Shown: in pieces, positions 12,961 to 21,915 of the stretch
How positions within the stretch are numbered: the first letter of the stretch is position 1
How the letters are laid out: each line of letters begins with the position of its first letter
Source: Prevotella sp.
GTDB lineage: Bacteria; Bacteroidota; Bacteroidia; Bacteroidales; Bacteroidaceae
Length of the DNA: 32,091 bases
Assembly (NCBI GenBank): GCA_017474845.1
Contig: JAFVGS010000055.1
Coordinates: 1-32,091 of the forward strand
Direction of reading: 5' to 3'
Notes under the pieces: model-generated
Databases searched by the model: none
Seen by the model: only the letters and a program-made list of their open reading frames with translations
What the model was told of the DNA's origin: nothing
Program-made: the position numbers and the translations under genes

Positions 12961-15109
12961 GTACCTGTTCATATCCCTGATAATGGCTACCCTCTGCAAT
13001 ACATCGTCTGCTCAAGACAAACGCTTCACCCTCGAAGATCTCAACTTTGGCGGCACCAACTACCACAACATGCAGCCCAAGAACATGTGGCTGACGTGGT
13101 GGGGCGACCAACTGATACAGACCGACGTGGAGGCGTGCTACACCATCGATGCCAAGACTGGCAAGAAGGTAACCCTTTTCACCCTTGAGGAAGTCAACCA
13201 ATGGGCAGGAAGCGATGACGAGCGCTATGTGCGTCACCTGATGAACGCCACCTTTCCTTATCCGGACAAGCCCTTCGTACAGGTAGGCAACCGCCATGCT
13301 GTCATCCTCGTGGACTTCAAAGAGAAGAGGATCGTCTGGCAGGACAGTATCTCCGGGCAGATAGCCAACGATTGGAATGCGGTCTCCAAGGCAACAGCCT
13401 ATGTGGAAGACCACCAACTCTTCGTAGCGGATGCCAATGGACAGAAGCACCAGCTCTCCACCGATGGCTCAAGGGAGATTGTCTATGGGCAGTCCGTACA
13501 CCGCAATGAGTTCGGCATCGAGAAAGGCACGTTCTGGAGTCCTGATGGTCAGCGGCTGGCCTTCTATCGCATGGACCAGAGCATGGTGACTGACTATCCT
13601 CAGGTGGATATCTTCCCCCGGGAGGCCACCTATGAGCCGGACAAATACCCGATGGCAGGTATGACGAGCCACAAGGTGACGGTTGGCGTCTATGACATCG
13701 CCACCGACAAGACCGTTTATCTGCAGGCAGGCGATCCCACAGACCGCTATTTCACCAATATCGCCTGGAGTCCGGACAGCAAGGTCGTCTATATGTTCGA
13801 GTTGAACAGAGGCCAGAACGACTGTCGGCTGGTGTCCTACGATGCCGTGACGGGTGAGAAACTCACAGAACTGTACCGTGAGACCAGCGACAAATACGTG
13901 GAGCCCCTGCATCCCATTCAGTTCCTGCCCTGGGATGATACGAAATTCATCATGCAAAGCCAGAAAGACGGATACAATCACCTATATTTATTTAATAATG
14001 GCGAGTGTATCCGACAACTCACCAGCGGGTCATGGGTGGTCATGGAGGTTCTTGGCTTCAACAAGAAACAAAAGACCGTCATCTTCAAGGCCAACAAGGA
14101 GCATCCCCTGCACCATCGTCTCTATAGCGTCAGCATGACAGGAAAGATCCAACAGCTGGAGACGGTGGATGGCGTACATACGGGTGACTTATCTCCTTCC
14201 GGCAATTTCCTCATCGACAGGTTCTCTACACCTACGAGGCCACGGGTCATCGACGTGGTGGACATCAACCAGAAGCCCCCGCGTCACACCACCCTCTTGG
14301 AGGCTGAAGACCCATGGGCCGGTTACCAATATCCCATCTTCGAATGTGGCAGCATCAAGGCTGCAGACGGCATCACAGACCTCTATTACCGGATGGTGAA
14401 GCCCGCAGACTTCAATCCCGACAAGAAATACCCGACGATCATCTATGTCTATGGCGGGCCGCATGCCAACAACGTACAGGCCTCCTGGCACTGGGCCTCC
14501 CGCAGCTGGGAGACCTACATGGCCCAGAAAGGCTATATCGTCTTTATCCTCGACAATCGGGGCAGCCAGTATCGGGGTCGGGACTTTGAGCAGGCCACTT
14601 TCCACCAGCTGGGACAAATCGAGATGCAGGACCAGATGAAGGGCGTGGACTATCTGCGCAGCCTGCCTTATATAGACATGCAGCGCCTGGGCGTACACGG
14701 CTGGAGCTTTGGCGGATTCATGACCATCTCGCTGATGACCAACTATCCCGACGTGTTCAAGGTTGGTGTAGCCGGAGGACCTGTCATCGACTGGAAATGG
14801 TACGAAGTGATGTACGGTGAGCGCTATATGGGCACCCCTGAGACGAATCCCGAAGGCTATGCCAAGACCAGCCTCATCGACAAGGCAAAGAATCTGAAGG
14901 GAAGGCTCCAGATCATCACGGGCTACAACGACAACACCGTCGTCCCCCAGCATTGCCTGTCGTTCCTCGACGCCTGTATCAAGGCCGGCACACAGCCTGA
15001 TTTCTTCGCCTACCCTGGTGAGGAGCACAACATGCGCGGACATGCCAGTGTCCATCTGCATGAACGCATCACCCAATATTTCGAGGACTTTTTAAAGGTA
15101 AAAAGGTAA
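12947..15109 (+). CDS. Dipeptidyl peptidase IV-like S9 serine peptidase, secreted
   Basis: 720 aa. Signal peptide MMKIKYLFISLIMATLCNTSSAQ, so it is exported to the periplasm or surface. Residues ~80-430 form the DPP IV beta-propeller (PF00930 type: WSPDGQRLAFYRMDQSMV, YPMAGMTSHKVTVGVYDI). The C-terminal alpha/beta hydrolase has GWSFGGFM with nucleophile Ser587, Asp662 in GYNDNT and His694 in EEHNMRGH. DPP IV releases Xaa-Pro dipeptides and helps asaccharolytic or proteolytic Bacteroidales use peptides. Length matches the ~720-aa family size. The upstream in-frame extension (to 12749) is rejected since it lies inside the methyltransferase tail; the signal peptide and AGGAGG fix the start. Confidence 0.93.
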   Translation: MMKIKYLFISLIMATLCNTSSAQDKRFTLEDLNFGGTNYHNMQPKNMWLTWWGDQLIQTDVEACYTIDAKTGKKVTLFTLEEVNQWAGSDDERYVRHLMNATFPYPDKPFVQVGNRHAVILVDFKEKRIVWQDSISGQIANDWNAVSKATAYVEDHQLFVADANGQKHQLSTDGSREIVYGQSVHRNEFGIEKGTFWSPDGQRLAFYRMDQSMVTDYPQVDIFPREATYEPDKYPMAGMTSHKVTVGVYDIATDKTVYLQAGDPTDRYFTNIAWSPDSKVVYMFELNRGQNDCRLVSYDAVTGEKLTELYRETSDKYVEPLHPIQFLPWDDTKFIMQSQKDGYNHLYLFNNGECIRQLTSGSWVVMEVLGFNKKQKTVIFKANKEHPLHHRLYSVSMTGKIQQLETVDGVHTGDLSPSGNFLIDRFSTPTRPRVIDVVDINQKPPRHTTLLEAEDPWAGYQYPIFECGSIKAADGITDLYYRMVKPADFNPDKKYPTIIYVYGGPHANNVQASWHWASRSWETYMAQKGYIVFILDNRGSQYRGRDFEQATFHQLGQIEMQDQMKGVDYLRSLPYIDMQRLGVHGWSFGGFMTISLMTNYPDVFKVGVAGGPVIDWKWYEVMYGERYMGTPETNPEGYAKTSLIDKAKNLKGRLQIITGYNDNTVVPQHCLSFLDACIKAGTQPDFFAYPGEEHNMRGHASVHLHERITQYFEDFLKVKR

Positions 15110-15132
15110 AAAAGTAAAATGGTAAAAAAAAT

Positions 15133-16419
15133 ATGAAGATACTTTTGTTAGGCAGTGGCGGCCGTGAGCACGCCTTAGCATGGAAGATCGCTCAGAGCAG
15201 CAAGTGTGAGAAACTCTTTATCGCCCCGGGCAATGCCGGAACGAGCAACTGTGGCGAGAACGTGGCTATGAAGGCCGATGACTTCGACGCCATCAAGGAC
15301 TTTGTCGTCGGGAAGGGCATCAATATGGTGGTTGTCGGTCCCGAAGACCCGTTGGTGAAGGGTATCTATGACAACCTGAAGGCCGACCCCCGCACTAAGG
15401 ATGTGCCTGTGATCGGTCCCTCAAAGGCCGGTGCCGTGCTTGAAGGCTCCAAGGACTTTGCCAAGAGCTTCATGATGCGCCATCACATCCCCACAGCCCG
15501 TTACCAGACTTTCGACGGTGAGCACCTGGAGGAAGGACTGCAGTTCCTCGAGACCCTTGAGGCGCCCTACGTGCTGAAGGCCGACGGTCTCTGTGCAGGC
15601 AAGGGCGTGCTGATCCTCCCCACCCTCGACGAGGCAAAGAAGGAGCTGAAGGAGATGCTGGGTGGTATGTTCGGCAACGCCTCCTCACAGGTGGTCATCG
15701 AGGAATTCATGAGTGGCATCGAGTGCTCTGTCTTCGTCTTGACAGACGGCAAGAACTACAAGATCCTCCCTGAGGCCAAGGACTACAAGCGCATCGGTGA
15801 GCACGACACGGGTCTGAACACAGGCGGCATGGGCAGCGTCACCCCTGTTTCCTTCGCCACAAAGGAGTGGATGCAGAAGGTGGAGGACCGCATCATCCGT
15901 CCTACGGTAGAAGGTCTCGCTGCTGAAGGCATTGACTATAAGGGATTTATCTTCTTCGGACTCATCAACCGCACCAATACGCCAAGCGGAGAGCCCGAAC
16001 CGTTCGTCATCGAATACAACTGCCGTATGGGCGACCCTGAGACGGAGAGCGTCATGCTGCGCCTGAAGAGTGACATCGTCGATCTCTTCGAGGGTGTGGC
16101 AGCAGGCAACCTCGACAAGCGCACGATTGAATTCGATCCCCGTGCGGCCGTCTGCGTGATGCTCGTCAGCGGCGGCTACCCGCAGGCTTACAAGAAAGGC
16201 TATCCCATCAGCGGCATCAACGACGTCGAGGGCTCTATCGTCTTCCACAGCGGTACGGCTCTGAAAGACGGAGAGGTGGTCACAGCCGGTGGACGCGTCA
16301 TTGCGGTCTCTTCTTATGGCAAGGACAAGGCCGAGGCCCTGCAGAAGTCCTTCGAGGAGGCTCAGAAGATCCAGTTTACCGACAAATACTTCCGTCGTGA
16401 CATCGGTGCAGACCTGTAA
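15133..16419 (+). CDS. purD: Phosphoribosylamine-glycine ligase (GAR synthetase)
   Basis: 428 aa, normal length. It joins glycine to phosphoribosylamine with ATP in de novo purine synthesis. Seen are the N-terminal [28 protein letters not shown], the ATP-grasp parts [18 protein letters not shown] and [17 protein letters not shown], the [15 protein letters not shown] segment, [17 protein letters not shown] and the C-terminal [12 protein letters not shown]...[23 protein letters not shown]. It follows DPP IV by 23 nt of A/G-rich sequence and precedes a membrane protein by 10 nt, so it is probably co-transcribed although the functions are unrelated. Confidence 0.97.
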   Translation: MKILLLGSGGREHALAWKIAQSSKCEKLFIAPGNAGTSNCGENVAMKADDFDAIKDFVVGKGINMVVVGPEDPLVKGIYDNLKADPRTKDVPVIGPSKAGAVLEGSKDFAKSFMMRHHIPTARYQTFDGEHLEEGLQFLETLEAPYVLKADGLCAGKGVLILPTLDEAKKELKEMLGGMFGNASSQVVIEEFMSGIECSVFVLTDGKNYKILPEAKDYKRIGEHDTGLNTGGMGSVTPVSFATKEWMQKVEDRIIRPTVEGLAAEGIDYKGFIFFGLINRTNTPSGEPEPFVIEYNCRMGDPETESVMLRLKSDIVDLFEGVAAGNLDKRTIEFDPRAAVCVMLVSGGYPQAYKKGYPISGINDVEGSIVFHSGTALKDGEVVTAGGRVIAVSSYGKDKAEALQKSFEEAQKIQFTDKYFRRDIGADL

Positions 16420-16429
16420 AAGGTGAAAA

Positions 16430-17368
16430 GTGAAACGGATTCAGAACAAGACCGCTGAGAGTCGTCTCACGCTCCCCATAGCCATACTCTACGGCACGGC
16501 AATGTGGGTGTTGGCAGGACTGTTCAAAGAACAATGGTGGGTGCAGTTCGCCTGCTTCATCCTGTCCGTGATGCTGGTCATGCGGATCAACAGCAAGAAC
16601 CTGCTGATCCGCATTTACAGCCGTTCCGTCTCCGTCACCTTCATCTTCTTGTCTTGTGCGGCCGTCTTCCTGTTCCCTTCATCGACGGGCGGCATCGTAC
16701 AACTCTGCTGCATCATTGCCCTGATGCTCCTCTATGACAGTTATCAGGACCCGACGACCGTAGGCAAGGCCTATTACGCCTTCCTCATCTTAGGCATCGG
16801 CAGCATGCTCGACGCCCACGTCATCTTCTACCTGCCCTTGCTGTGGATCATGATGAAGATCATCGTCTATGCCCTCTCCTGGCGCACGTTCTTCGCCTCG
16901 CTGTTAGGTCTGGCGACACCCTACTGGTTCATGTGCGGATGGCTGATGTGGCAGAAGAACGGTGATCTCAATGCCATCGTCAGCCTGTTTGCCGTACAGG
17001 ACATCCTCCAGTTCCCCTTCGACTTTGAGACGGTCCCGCTGACCTACCAGCTCGTCATGGCCTTCGCCACCCTGCTGCTCCTCATCGGCAGCAGCCATTT
17101 CATCCACAGCAGCTTCCGCGACAAGATACGCGTCCGCCAGATCTACTACGGATTCATCACCCTCGACCTTTTCTCGCTGGCACTATGGGTCTTACAGCCG
17201 CACAACGAACTGGCCATGCGGATGTTCATCCTCTCCACCAGTCCGCTGGCAGGTCATTACTGGGCACTCACACACTCCCGCTTCTCCAACATCATCTTCA
17301 TCATCCTGACTGTGGCCCTGATAGCCCTCACTGCCTTTAACCTATGGATTTCATCATCAGTTTCCTGA
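16430..17368 (+). CDS. Multi-pass membrane protein, function unknown
   Basis: 312 aa with about eight to nine hydrophobic segments (ILYGTAMWVLAGLF, FACFILSVMLVM, VSVTFIFLSCAAVFLF, and so on to FSNIIFIILTVALIALTAF), so it is an inner-membrane protein. No catalytic motif is recognised. The start is a GTG at 16430 with an AGGTG-like sequence just upstream; the next in-frame ATG (codon 25) would cut the first membrane segment. It lies between purD and a YqaA-type gene and overlaps the latter by 25 nt. Confidence 0.8.
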   Translation: MKRIQNKTAESRLTLPIAILYGTAMWVLAGLFKEQWWVQFACFILSVMLVMRINSKNLLIRIYSRSVSVTFIFLSCAAVFLFPSSTGGIVQLCCIIALMLLYDSYQDPTTVGKAYYAFLILGIGSMLDAHVIFYLPLLWIMMKIIVYALSWRTFFASLLGLATPYWFMCGWLMWQKNGDLNAIVSLFAVQDILQFPFDFETVPLTYQLVMAFATLLLLIGSSHFIHSSFRDKIRVRQIYYGFITLDLFSLALWVLQPHNELAMRMFILSTSPLAGHYWALTHSRFSNIIFIILTVALIALTAFNLWISSSVS

Positions 17369-17796
17369 CGCAATACGGCTACTGGGGCATGCTGCTGGCA
17401 GCCTTTCTGGCAGGCAGTTTCTTCCCATTTTCCAGTGAAGCCGTGATGATCGGACTGATGGCTACGGGACTCGACCCGTGGGTGCTGATGATTTATGGCA
17501 CGATAGGCAACGTGCTGGGCAGCATCGTGAACTACTGCGTGGGACGGATGGGACGGATGGAATGGATTGAGAAATACTTCCATGTGAAGAAGGAGGACCT
17601 CGACAAGGCCCACCGATTCATGGCCGGACACGGTTCGTGGATGGGATTCTTCGCCTTCCTCCCTGTGCTCGGCAGTGCCATCACCATCGCCCTCGGACTG
17701 ATGCGATCGAACATCGTCATCACCTTCATCGCCATCACATTGGGCAAAATCTTCCGGTACGTCGTCCTCATCTATGGTGCCGGACTCTTCCTTTAA
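17344..17796 (+). CDS. YqaA/DedA-family membrane protein
   Basis: 150 aa. It starts MDFIISFLTQYGYWGMLLAAFLAGSFFPFSSEAVMIGLMATG, a typical SNARE-associated/DedA-like opening with a re-entrant segment containing a conserved Glu. GNVLGSIVNYCVGRMGR and FFAFLPVLGSAITIALGLMR follow. DedA-superfamily proteins act in lipid transport or membrane homeostasis; the short YqaA branch is less studied. The ATG lies inside the preceding gene, suggesting translational coupling. Confidence 0.88.
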   Translation: MDFIISFLTQYGYWGMLLAAFLAGSFFPFSSEAVMIGLMATGLDPWVLMIYGTIGNVLGSIVNYCVGRMGRMEWIEKYFHVKKEDLDKAHRFMAGHGSWMGFFAFLPVLGSAITIALGLMRSNIVITFIAITLGKIFRYVVLIYGAGLFL

Positions 17797-17839
17797 CTCC
17801 TTTTAACTCCCTTATCTTCTTTAACTCCTCAAAAGTTCG

Positions 17840-17847
17840 TACCTTTG
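17840..17847 (+). promoter_or_regulatory. -7 box of the GT117 glycosyltransferase gene
   Basis: TACCTTTG, 43 nt before the ATG at 17890; no clear TTTG box at the right distance. Confidence 0.5.
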
Positions 17848-17889
17848 CACCATATTTAAGCATTTAACGTTAAAAAGCATATTGATTCA

Positions 17890-20800
17890 ATGAAACAATT
17901 CAAGTTGGTGGACAATGTCCTCGGGTGGCTCTCGTTCCTGATTGCCGCCTTCGTCTATTGCTCCACAATCGAGCCGACAGCCTCATTCTGGGACTGTCCG
18001 GAGTTTATCACCACAGGTTACAAGATGGAGATCGGTCACCCGCCAGGGGCACCGTTCTTCATGCTGACGGCCAATCTCTTCTCGCAGTTTGCCAGCGACC
18101 CCACACAGGTGGCGAAGATGGTGAACACGATGAGTGCCCTGCTGTCGGCAACGTGTATCCTGTTCCTGTTCTGGAGTATCACCCATCTGGTGCGCCGTCT
18201 GGTCATCTCCGACTGGAGTGAACTGACGCTGCCGAAGCTCATCACCATCGAGGCATCCGGTCTGGTGGGTGCGCTGATATACACGTTCAGCGACACATTC
18301 TGGTTCTCTGCCGTCGAGGGTGAGGTCTATGCCTACTCCTCGGCCCTGACGGCCATCGTGTTCTGGCTCATCCTGAAATGGGAGGATGTGGCCGACGAGC
18401 CGCACAGCGACCGCTGGCTCGTGCTCATCATGTATATCACCGGATTGTCTATCGGTGTCCACCTGCTGAACCTGCTTTGCGTGCCGGCCATTGGTCTGGT
18501 GTATTACTATCGCCGCTTCCCCGATGCCAACCTGAAGGGTTCGCTGGTGGCCTTGGGACTCTCTGTCGCCATCCTCACAGCGGTGCTCTATGGTGTCGTA
18601 CCTGGCATCATCACCGTCGGAGGCTGGTTTGAGCTCTTCTTCGTCAACACCCTCGGCTGTCCGTTCAACACGGGTGAGATCATCTATATCATCCTGCTCA
18701 TCGCCATCGTCATCTGGGCCGTCTATGAGACACAGACACAGAAGCACAGTGAGAAGGTTCAGAACATCGCATTCCTTCTCTCGCTGGGCATGTTGGGTGT
18801 GCCGTTCTATGGCTGGGGATGGTCAGCCTTCTTTATTGGCATCATCGTGCTGGCAGCCGTCTGGTTTGGTCTTAACTATAAGAAGGACAAGCAGCTGTTC
18901 GTCACGGCCCGTGCCAAGAACACCATCCTGCTCTGTATGCTGATGCTGATGGTGGGCTATTCGACTTATGCCGTCATCGTGATCCGTTCATCCGCCAACC
19001 CGCCCATGGACCAGAACTCTCCTGAGGACATCTTTACCCTGGGCGACTATCTCGGACGTGAGCAGTACGGCCAGCGCCCGCTGTTCTACGGTCAGGCCTA
19101 CACCTCACAGGTGGCCCTCGAGAGCGACGGTAAATATTGCCGTCCCGTGATGACCAAGGGTAAGCCCGTCTACCAGCGCAAGGAGAAGGCCTCTGCCGAT
19201 GAGAAGGACTCCTACTTCGTAGTCCGTACGAAGGATGAATACAAGTATGCACAGAACATGCTGTTCCCGCGCATGTACGATGCCGGCCATGCTGCCGCCT
19301 ACGAGTCGTGGATGGGTGGTGTCGACGGTACGGAGGTGCCATACGACCGCTGTGGAGAGGCCATCACCGTCAAGGTACCCTCACAGTTGGAGAACATCCG
19401 TTTCTTCCTCTCCTACCAGTGTAACTTCATGTACTGGCGCTACTTCATGTGGAACTTTGCCGGCCGTCAGAACGACATTCAGGGTAACGGAGAGATGGAG
19501 CACGGCAACTGGCTCACGGGTATCCCCTTCATCGACAACGCCCGTCTGGGAAATCAGGATCTGCTGCCCGACGACCTGAAGGAGAACAAGGGTCATAACG
19601 TCTTCTATTGTCTGCCGCTGATCCTGGGTCTGATGGGTCTCTTCTGGCAGGCATGGTACACCCGTAAGAAGAAGGTGATGGCAAATGGCACGGAGAAGAC
19701 CATCGACGACCCCATCGGCATCCGCCAGTTCTGGGTGGTATTCTTCCTCTTCTTCATGACCGGTCTGGCCATCGTCATCTATCTGAACCAGACCCCCATG
19801 CAACCCCGTGAGCGTGACTACGCCTATGCCGGTTCATTCTATGCCTTCGCCATCTGGTGCGGCATGGGTGTGGCGGCCATCATCGACTGGCTGCAGCAGA
19901 AGCTGAAGAAGGAGAACCTCATCCTGACCTCCCTCATCGCCCTTATCACCCTGCTCATCCCTATCCAGATGGCCTCTCAGACCTGGGACGATCACGACCG
20001 TTCCGGCCGTTACACCTGTCGTGACTTCGGACAGAACTACCTGATGACACTCCAGGAGAAGGGCAACCCCATCATCTTTACGAATGGTGACAACGACACC
20101 TTCCCCCTCTGGTACAATCAGGATACGGAAGGCGTGCGTACCGATGCCCGCGTATGTAACCTCTCTTATCTCCAGACCGACTGGTACATCGACCAGATGG
20201 TGCGTCCGGCCTACGACTCCCCGTCGCTGCCCATCACCTGGAAGCGTCTGGAATACTGTGCCGGCACGAATGAGTATGTGCAGGTCGACCCCTCACTGAA
20301 GGAACAGGTCGTACAGCTCTATCAGGAACATCCGGAGGAAGCCGCCACACAGTTCGGTGAGGAGCCCTTCGAGTTGAAGAACATCCTGAAATACTGGGTG
20401 CGCTCCACCGTGAAGGACTTCCACGTCATCCCCACGGACACCGTCTATGTCACCATCGACAAAGAGGCGGTCCGCAAGAGCGGCATGATGATGGCTGCCG
20501 ACTCCATCCCCGACCGTATGGTCATCTCACTCAAAGGCAAGAGTGCCCTCTATAAGGGCGACCTGATGATGCTCGAGATGATTGCCAACGCCAACTGGAC
20601 ACGACCGATCTACGTGGCGCTGACCGTAGGCTCCGAGAACTACATGAACCTGGGCGACAACTTCGTGCAGGAGGGTCTTGCCAACCGCATCACCCCGTTC
20701 ACCACAAAGGCGGCCGGTGCCAAGAACTTCGACACGGAGAAGACCTACGACAACGTGATGAACAAGTTCAAGTTCGGTGGTGTCGACCGGAAGGGTATCT

Positions 20801-21252
20801 ATCTCGACGAGACGGTCATGCGCATGTGCTACACCCACCGTCGCCTCTTCGCCTCTCTGGCCATGAACCTCATCTCCGAGGGAAAGACCGACAAGGCCAA
20901 GGAAGTGCTCGACAGATGTGAGAAGGAACTGCCGGACTATAACATCCCGCACGACTACCAGAGCGGATCCGTCGATCTGGCACGTTGCTATGCCAATACG
21001 GAACAGACTCAGAAGGCACAGAACCTCATCGAACAGCTGTGGCTGAAGTCCTGCCAGTATCTGGTATGGTACCTCTCCTTCGACGGCACACGCTTCGATA
21101 TCTCCAAGCACGACTGCCTCATCCACTTCTATATCCTCGAGCAGCTGCTCAACGTACAGGATATCGTCAGCAAGGAAGAGGCCGACAAGAAGGAACAGCA
21201 GTTGCAGAGCCTGATGGGCATCTATCAGACAAAAGGTGGCGACATAGAATAA
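17890..21252 (+). CDS. DUF2723 (GT117) membrane glycosyltransferase, protein O-mannosyltransferase-like
   Basis: 1120 aa. The N-terminal DUF2723 domain has the acidic loop motif FWDCPEFITTGYKMEIGHPPGAPFF (~37-61), the counterpart of the catalytic Asp/Glu of PMT-type enzymes. About a dozen membrane segments extend to ~residue 690 (including LIALITLLIPIQM). A soluble part (~700-1120) follows, with a DGTRFD region and TPR-like helices (KAKEVLDRCEKELPDYN, ARCYANTEQTQKAQNLIEQ). The family is typical of Bacteroidetes and probably transfers a lipid-linked sugar to exported proteins or glycans at the inner membrane; substrate unknown. The stop overlaps the next ATG by 1 nt (TAATG), so it is coupled with a polysaccharide deacetylase. 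Confidence 0.92.
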   Translation: MKQFKLVDNVLGWLSFLIAAFVYCSTIEPTASFWDCPEFITTGYKMEIGHPPGAPFFMLTANLFSQFASDPTQVAKMVNTMSALLSATCILFLFWSITHLVRRLVISDWSELTLPKLITIEASGLVGALIYTFSDTFWFSAVEGEVYAYSSALTAIVFWLILKWEDVADEPHSDRWLVLIMYITGLSIGVHLLNLLCVPAIGLVYYYRRFPDANLKGSLVALGLSVAILTAVLYGVVPGIITVGGWFELFFVNTLGCPFNTGEIIYIILLIAIVIWAVYETQTQKHSEKVQNIAFLLSLGMLGVPFYGWGWSAFFIGIIVLAAVWFGLNYKKDKQLFVTARAKNTILLCMLMLMVGYSTYAVIVIRSSANPPMDQNSPEDIFTLGDYLGREQYGQRPLFYGQAYTSQVALESDGKYCRPVMTKGKPVYQRKEKASADEKDSYFVVRTKDEYKYAQNMLFPRMYDAGHAAAYESWMGGVDGTEVPYDRCGEAITVKVPSQLENIRFFLSYQCNFMYWRYFMWNFAGRQNDIQGNGEMEHGNWLTGIPFIDNARLGNQDLLPDDLKENKGHNVFYCLPLILGLMGLFWQAWYTRKKKVMANGTEKTIDDPIGIRQFWVVFFLFFMTGLAIVIYLNQTPMQPRERDYAYAGSFYAFAIWCGMGVAAIIDWLQQKLKKENLILTSLIALITLLIPIQMASQTWDDHDRSGRYTCRDFGQNYLMTLQEKGNPIIFTNGDNDTFPLWYNQDTEGVRTDARVCNLSYLQTDWYIDQMVRPAYDSPSLPITWKRLEYCAGTNEYVQVDPSLKEQVVQLYQEHPEEAATQFGEEPFELKNILKYWVRSTVKDFHVIPTDTVYVTIDKEAVRKSGMMMAADSIPDRMVISLKGKSALYKGDLMMLEMIANANWTRPIYVALTVGSENYMNLGDNFVQEGLANRITPFTTKAAGAKNFDTEKTYDNVMNKFKFGGVDRKGIYLDETVMRMCYTHRRLFASLAMNLISEGKTDKAKEVLDRCEKELPDYNIPHDYQSGSVDLARCYANTEQTQKAQNLIEQLWLKSCQYLVWYLSFDGTRFDISKHDCLIHFYILEQLLNVQDIVSKEEADKKEQQLQSLMGIYQTKGGDIE

Positions 21253-21875
21253 TGTTTATAGAGCAACCGGCAATCTACCTCCGCTGGCTCTATCCGAAAG
21301 CCTATTGGAGAATGGACCGTCACGAGAAGGCAGTCTACCTGACCTTCGACGACGGTCCTATCCCCGAGGCTACCCCCTTCATCCTCGACACCCTTAAGGC
21401 GTTCGGCATCAAGGCGACGTTCTTCATGGTGGGCGACAACGTGCGCAAGCACCCTGAGCTCTATCAGCGCATCGTCGACGAAGGCCATCAGGTGGGCAAC
21501 CACACCCACAACCACATGGTCGGTCTCACCCACACCATCAAGGAATACAGTTACAACGTGGAGAAGGCCAACGCCTACATCCACAGCCATTATGTGCGTC
21601 CGCCCCACGGTTGGATGCGTCTGGCACAATACGCCTGGCTTAGCAGGAAATACAAGATCGTCATGTGGGACCTTGTCACCCGCGACTATTCCAAGTGGAT
21701 GACGGCCGAAGATGTGCTTAATAATATAAAGAGGTACGCGCGTAATGGTTCCATCATCACCTTCCACGACTCCCTGAAGTCCATCGACAAGCTCCACACC
21801 GCTCTCCCCGCCTCTATCCAATGGCTGCGCGACCAGGGCTATGCCTTCAAGATCTTCGACCAGCCCGCGCCCTGA
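21252..21875 (+). CDS. Polysaccharide deacetylase (NodB domain, CE4)
   Basis: 207 aa. NodB signatures: TFDDGP (31-36, with catalytic Asp33 and metal-ligand Asp34), metal-binding HTHNH (His84, His88), and the RPPHGW turn where most members have RPPYG. WDLVTRDY and ITFHDSLKS follow as the later conserved motifs. The family removes N- or O-acetyl groups from glycans. No signal peptide is seen. The start is the TAATG overlapping the GT117 stop; the longer frame upstream is out-of-frame sequence of that gene. Co-translation suggests it modifies a glycan connected with the GT117 enzyme. Confidence 0.9.
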   Translation: MFIEQPAIYLRWLYPKAYWRMDRHEKAVYLTFDDGPIPEATPFILDTLKAFGIKATFFMVGDNVRKHPELYQRIVDEGHQVGNHTHNHMVGLTHTIKEYSYNVEKANAYIHSHYVRPPHGWMRLAQYAWLSRKYKIVMWDLVTRDYSKWMTAEDVLNNIKRYARNGSIITFHDSLKSIDKLHTALPASIQWLRDQGYAFKIFDQPAP

Positions 21876-21915
21876 CACCTCCACCCTCTGACAAACAAAC
21901 CCTAAACATTTTTAT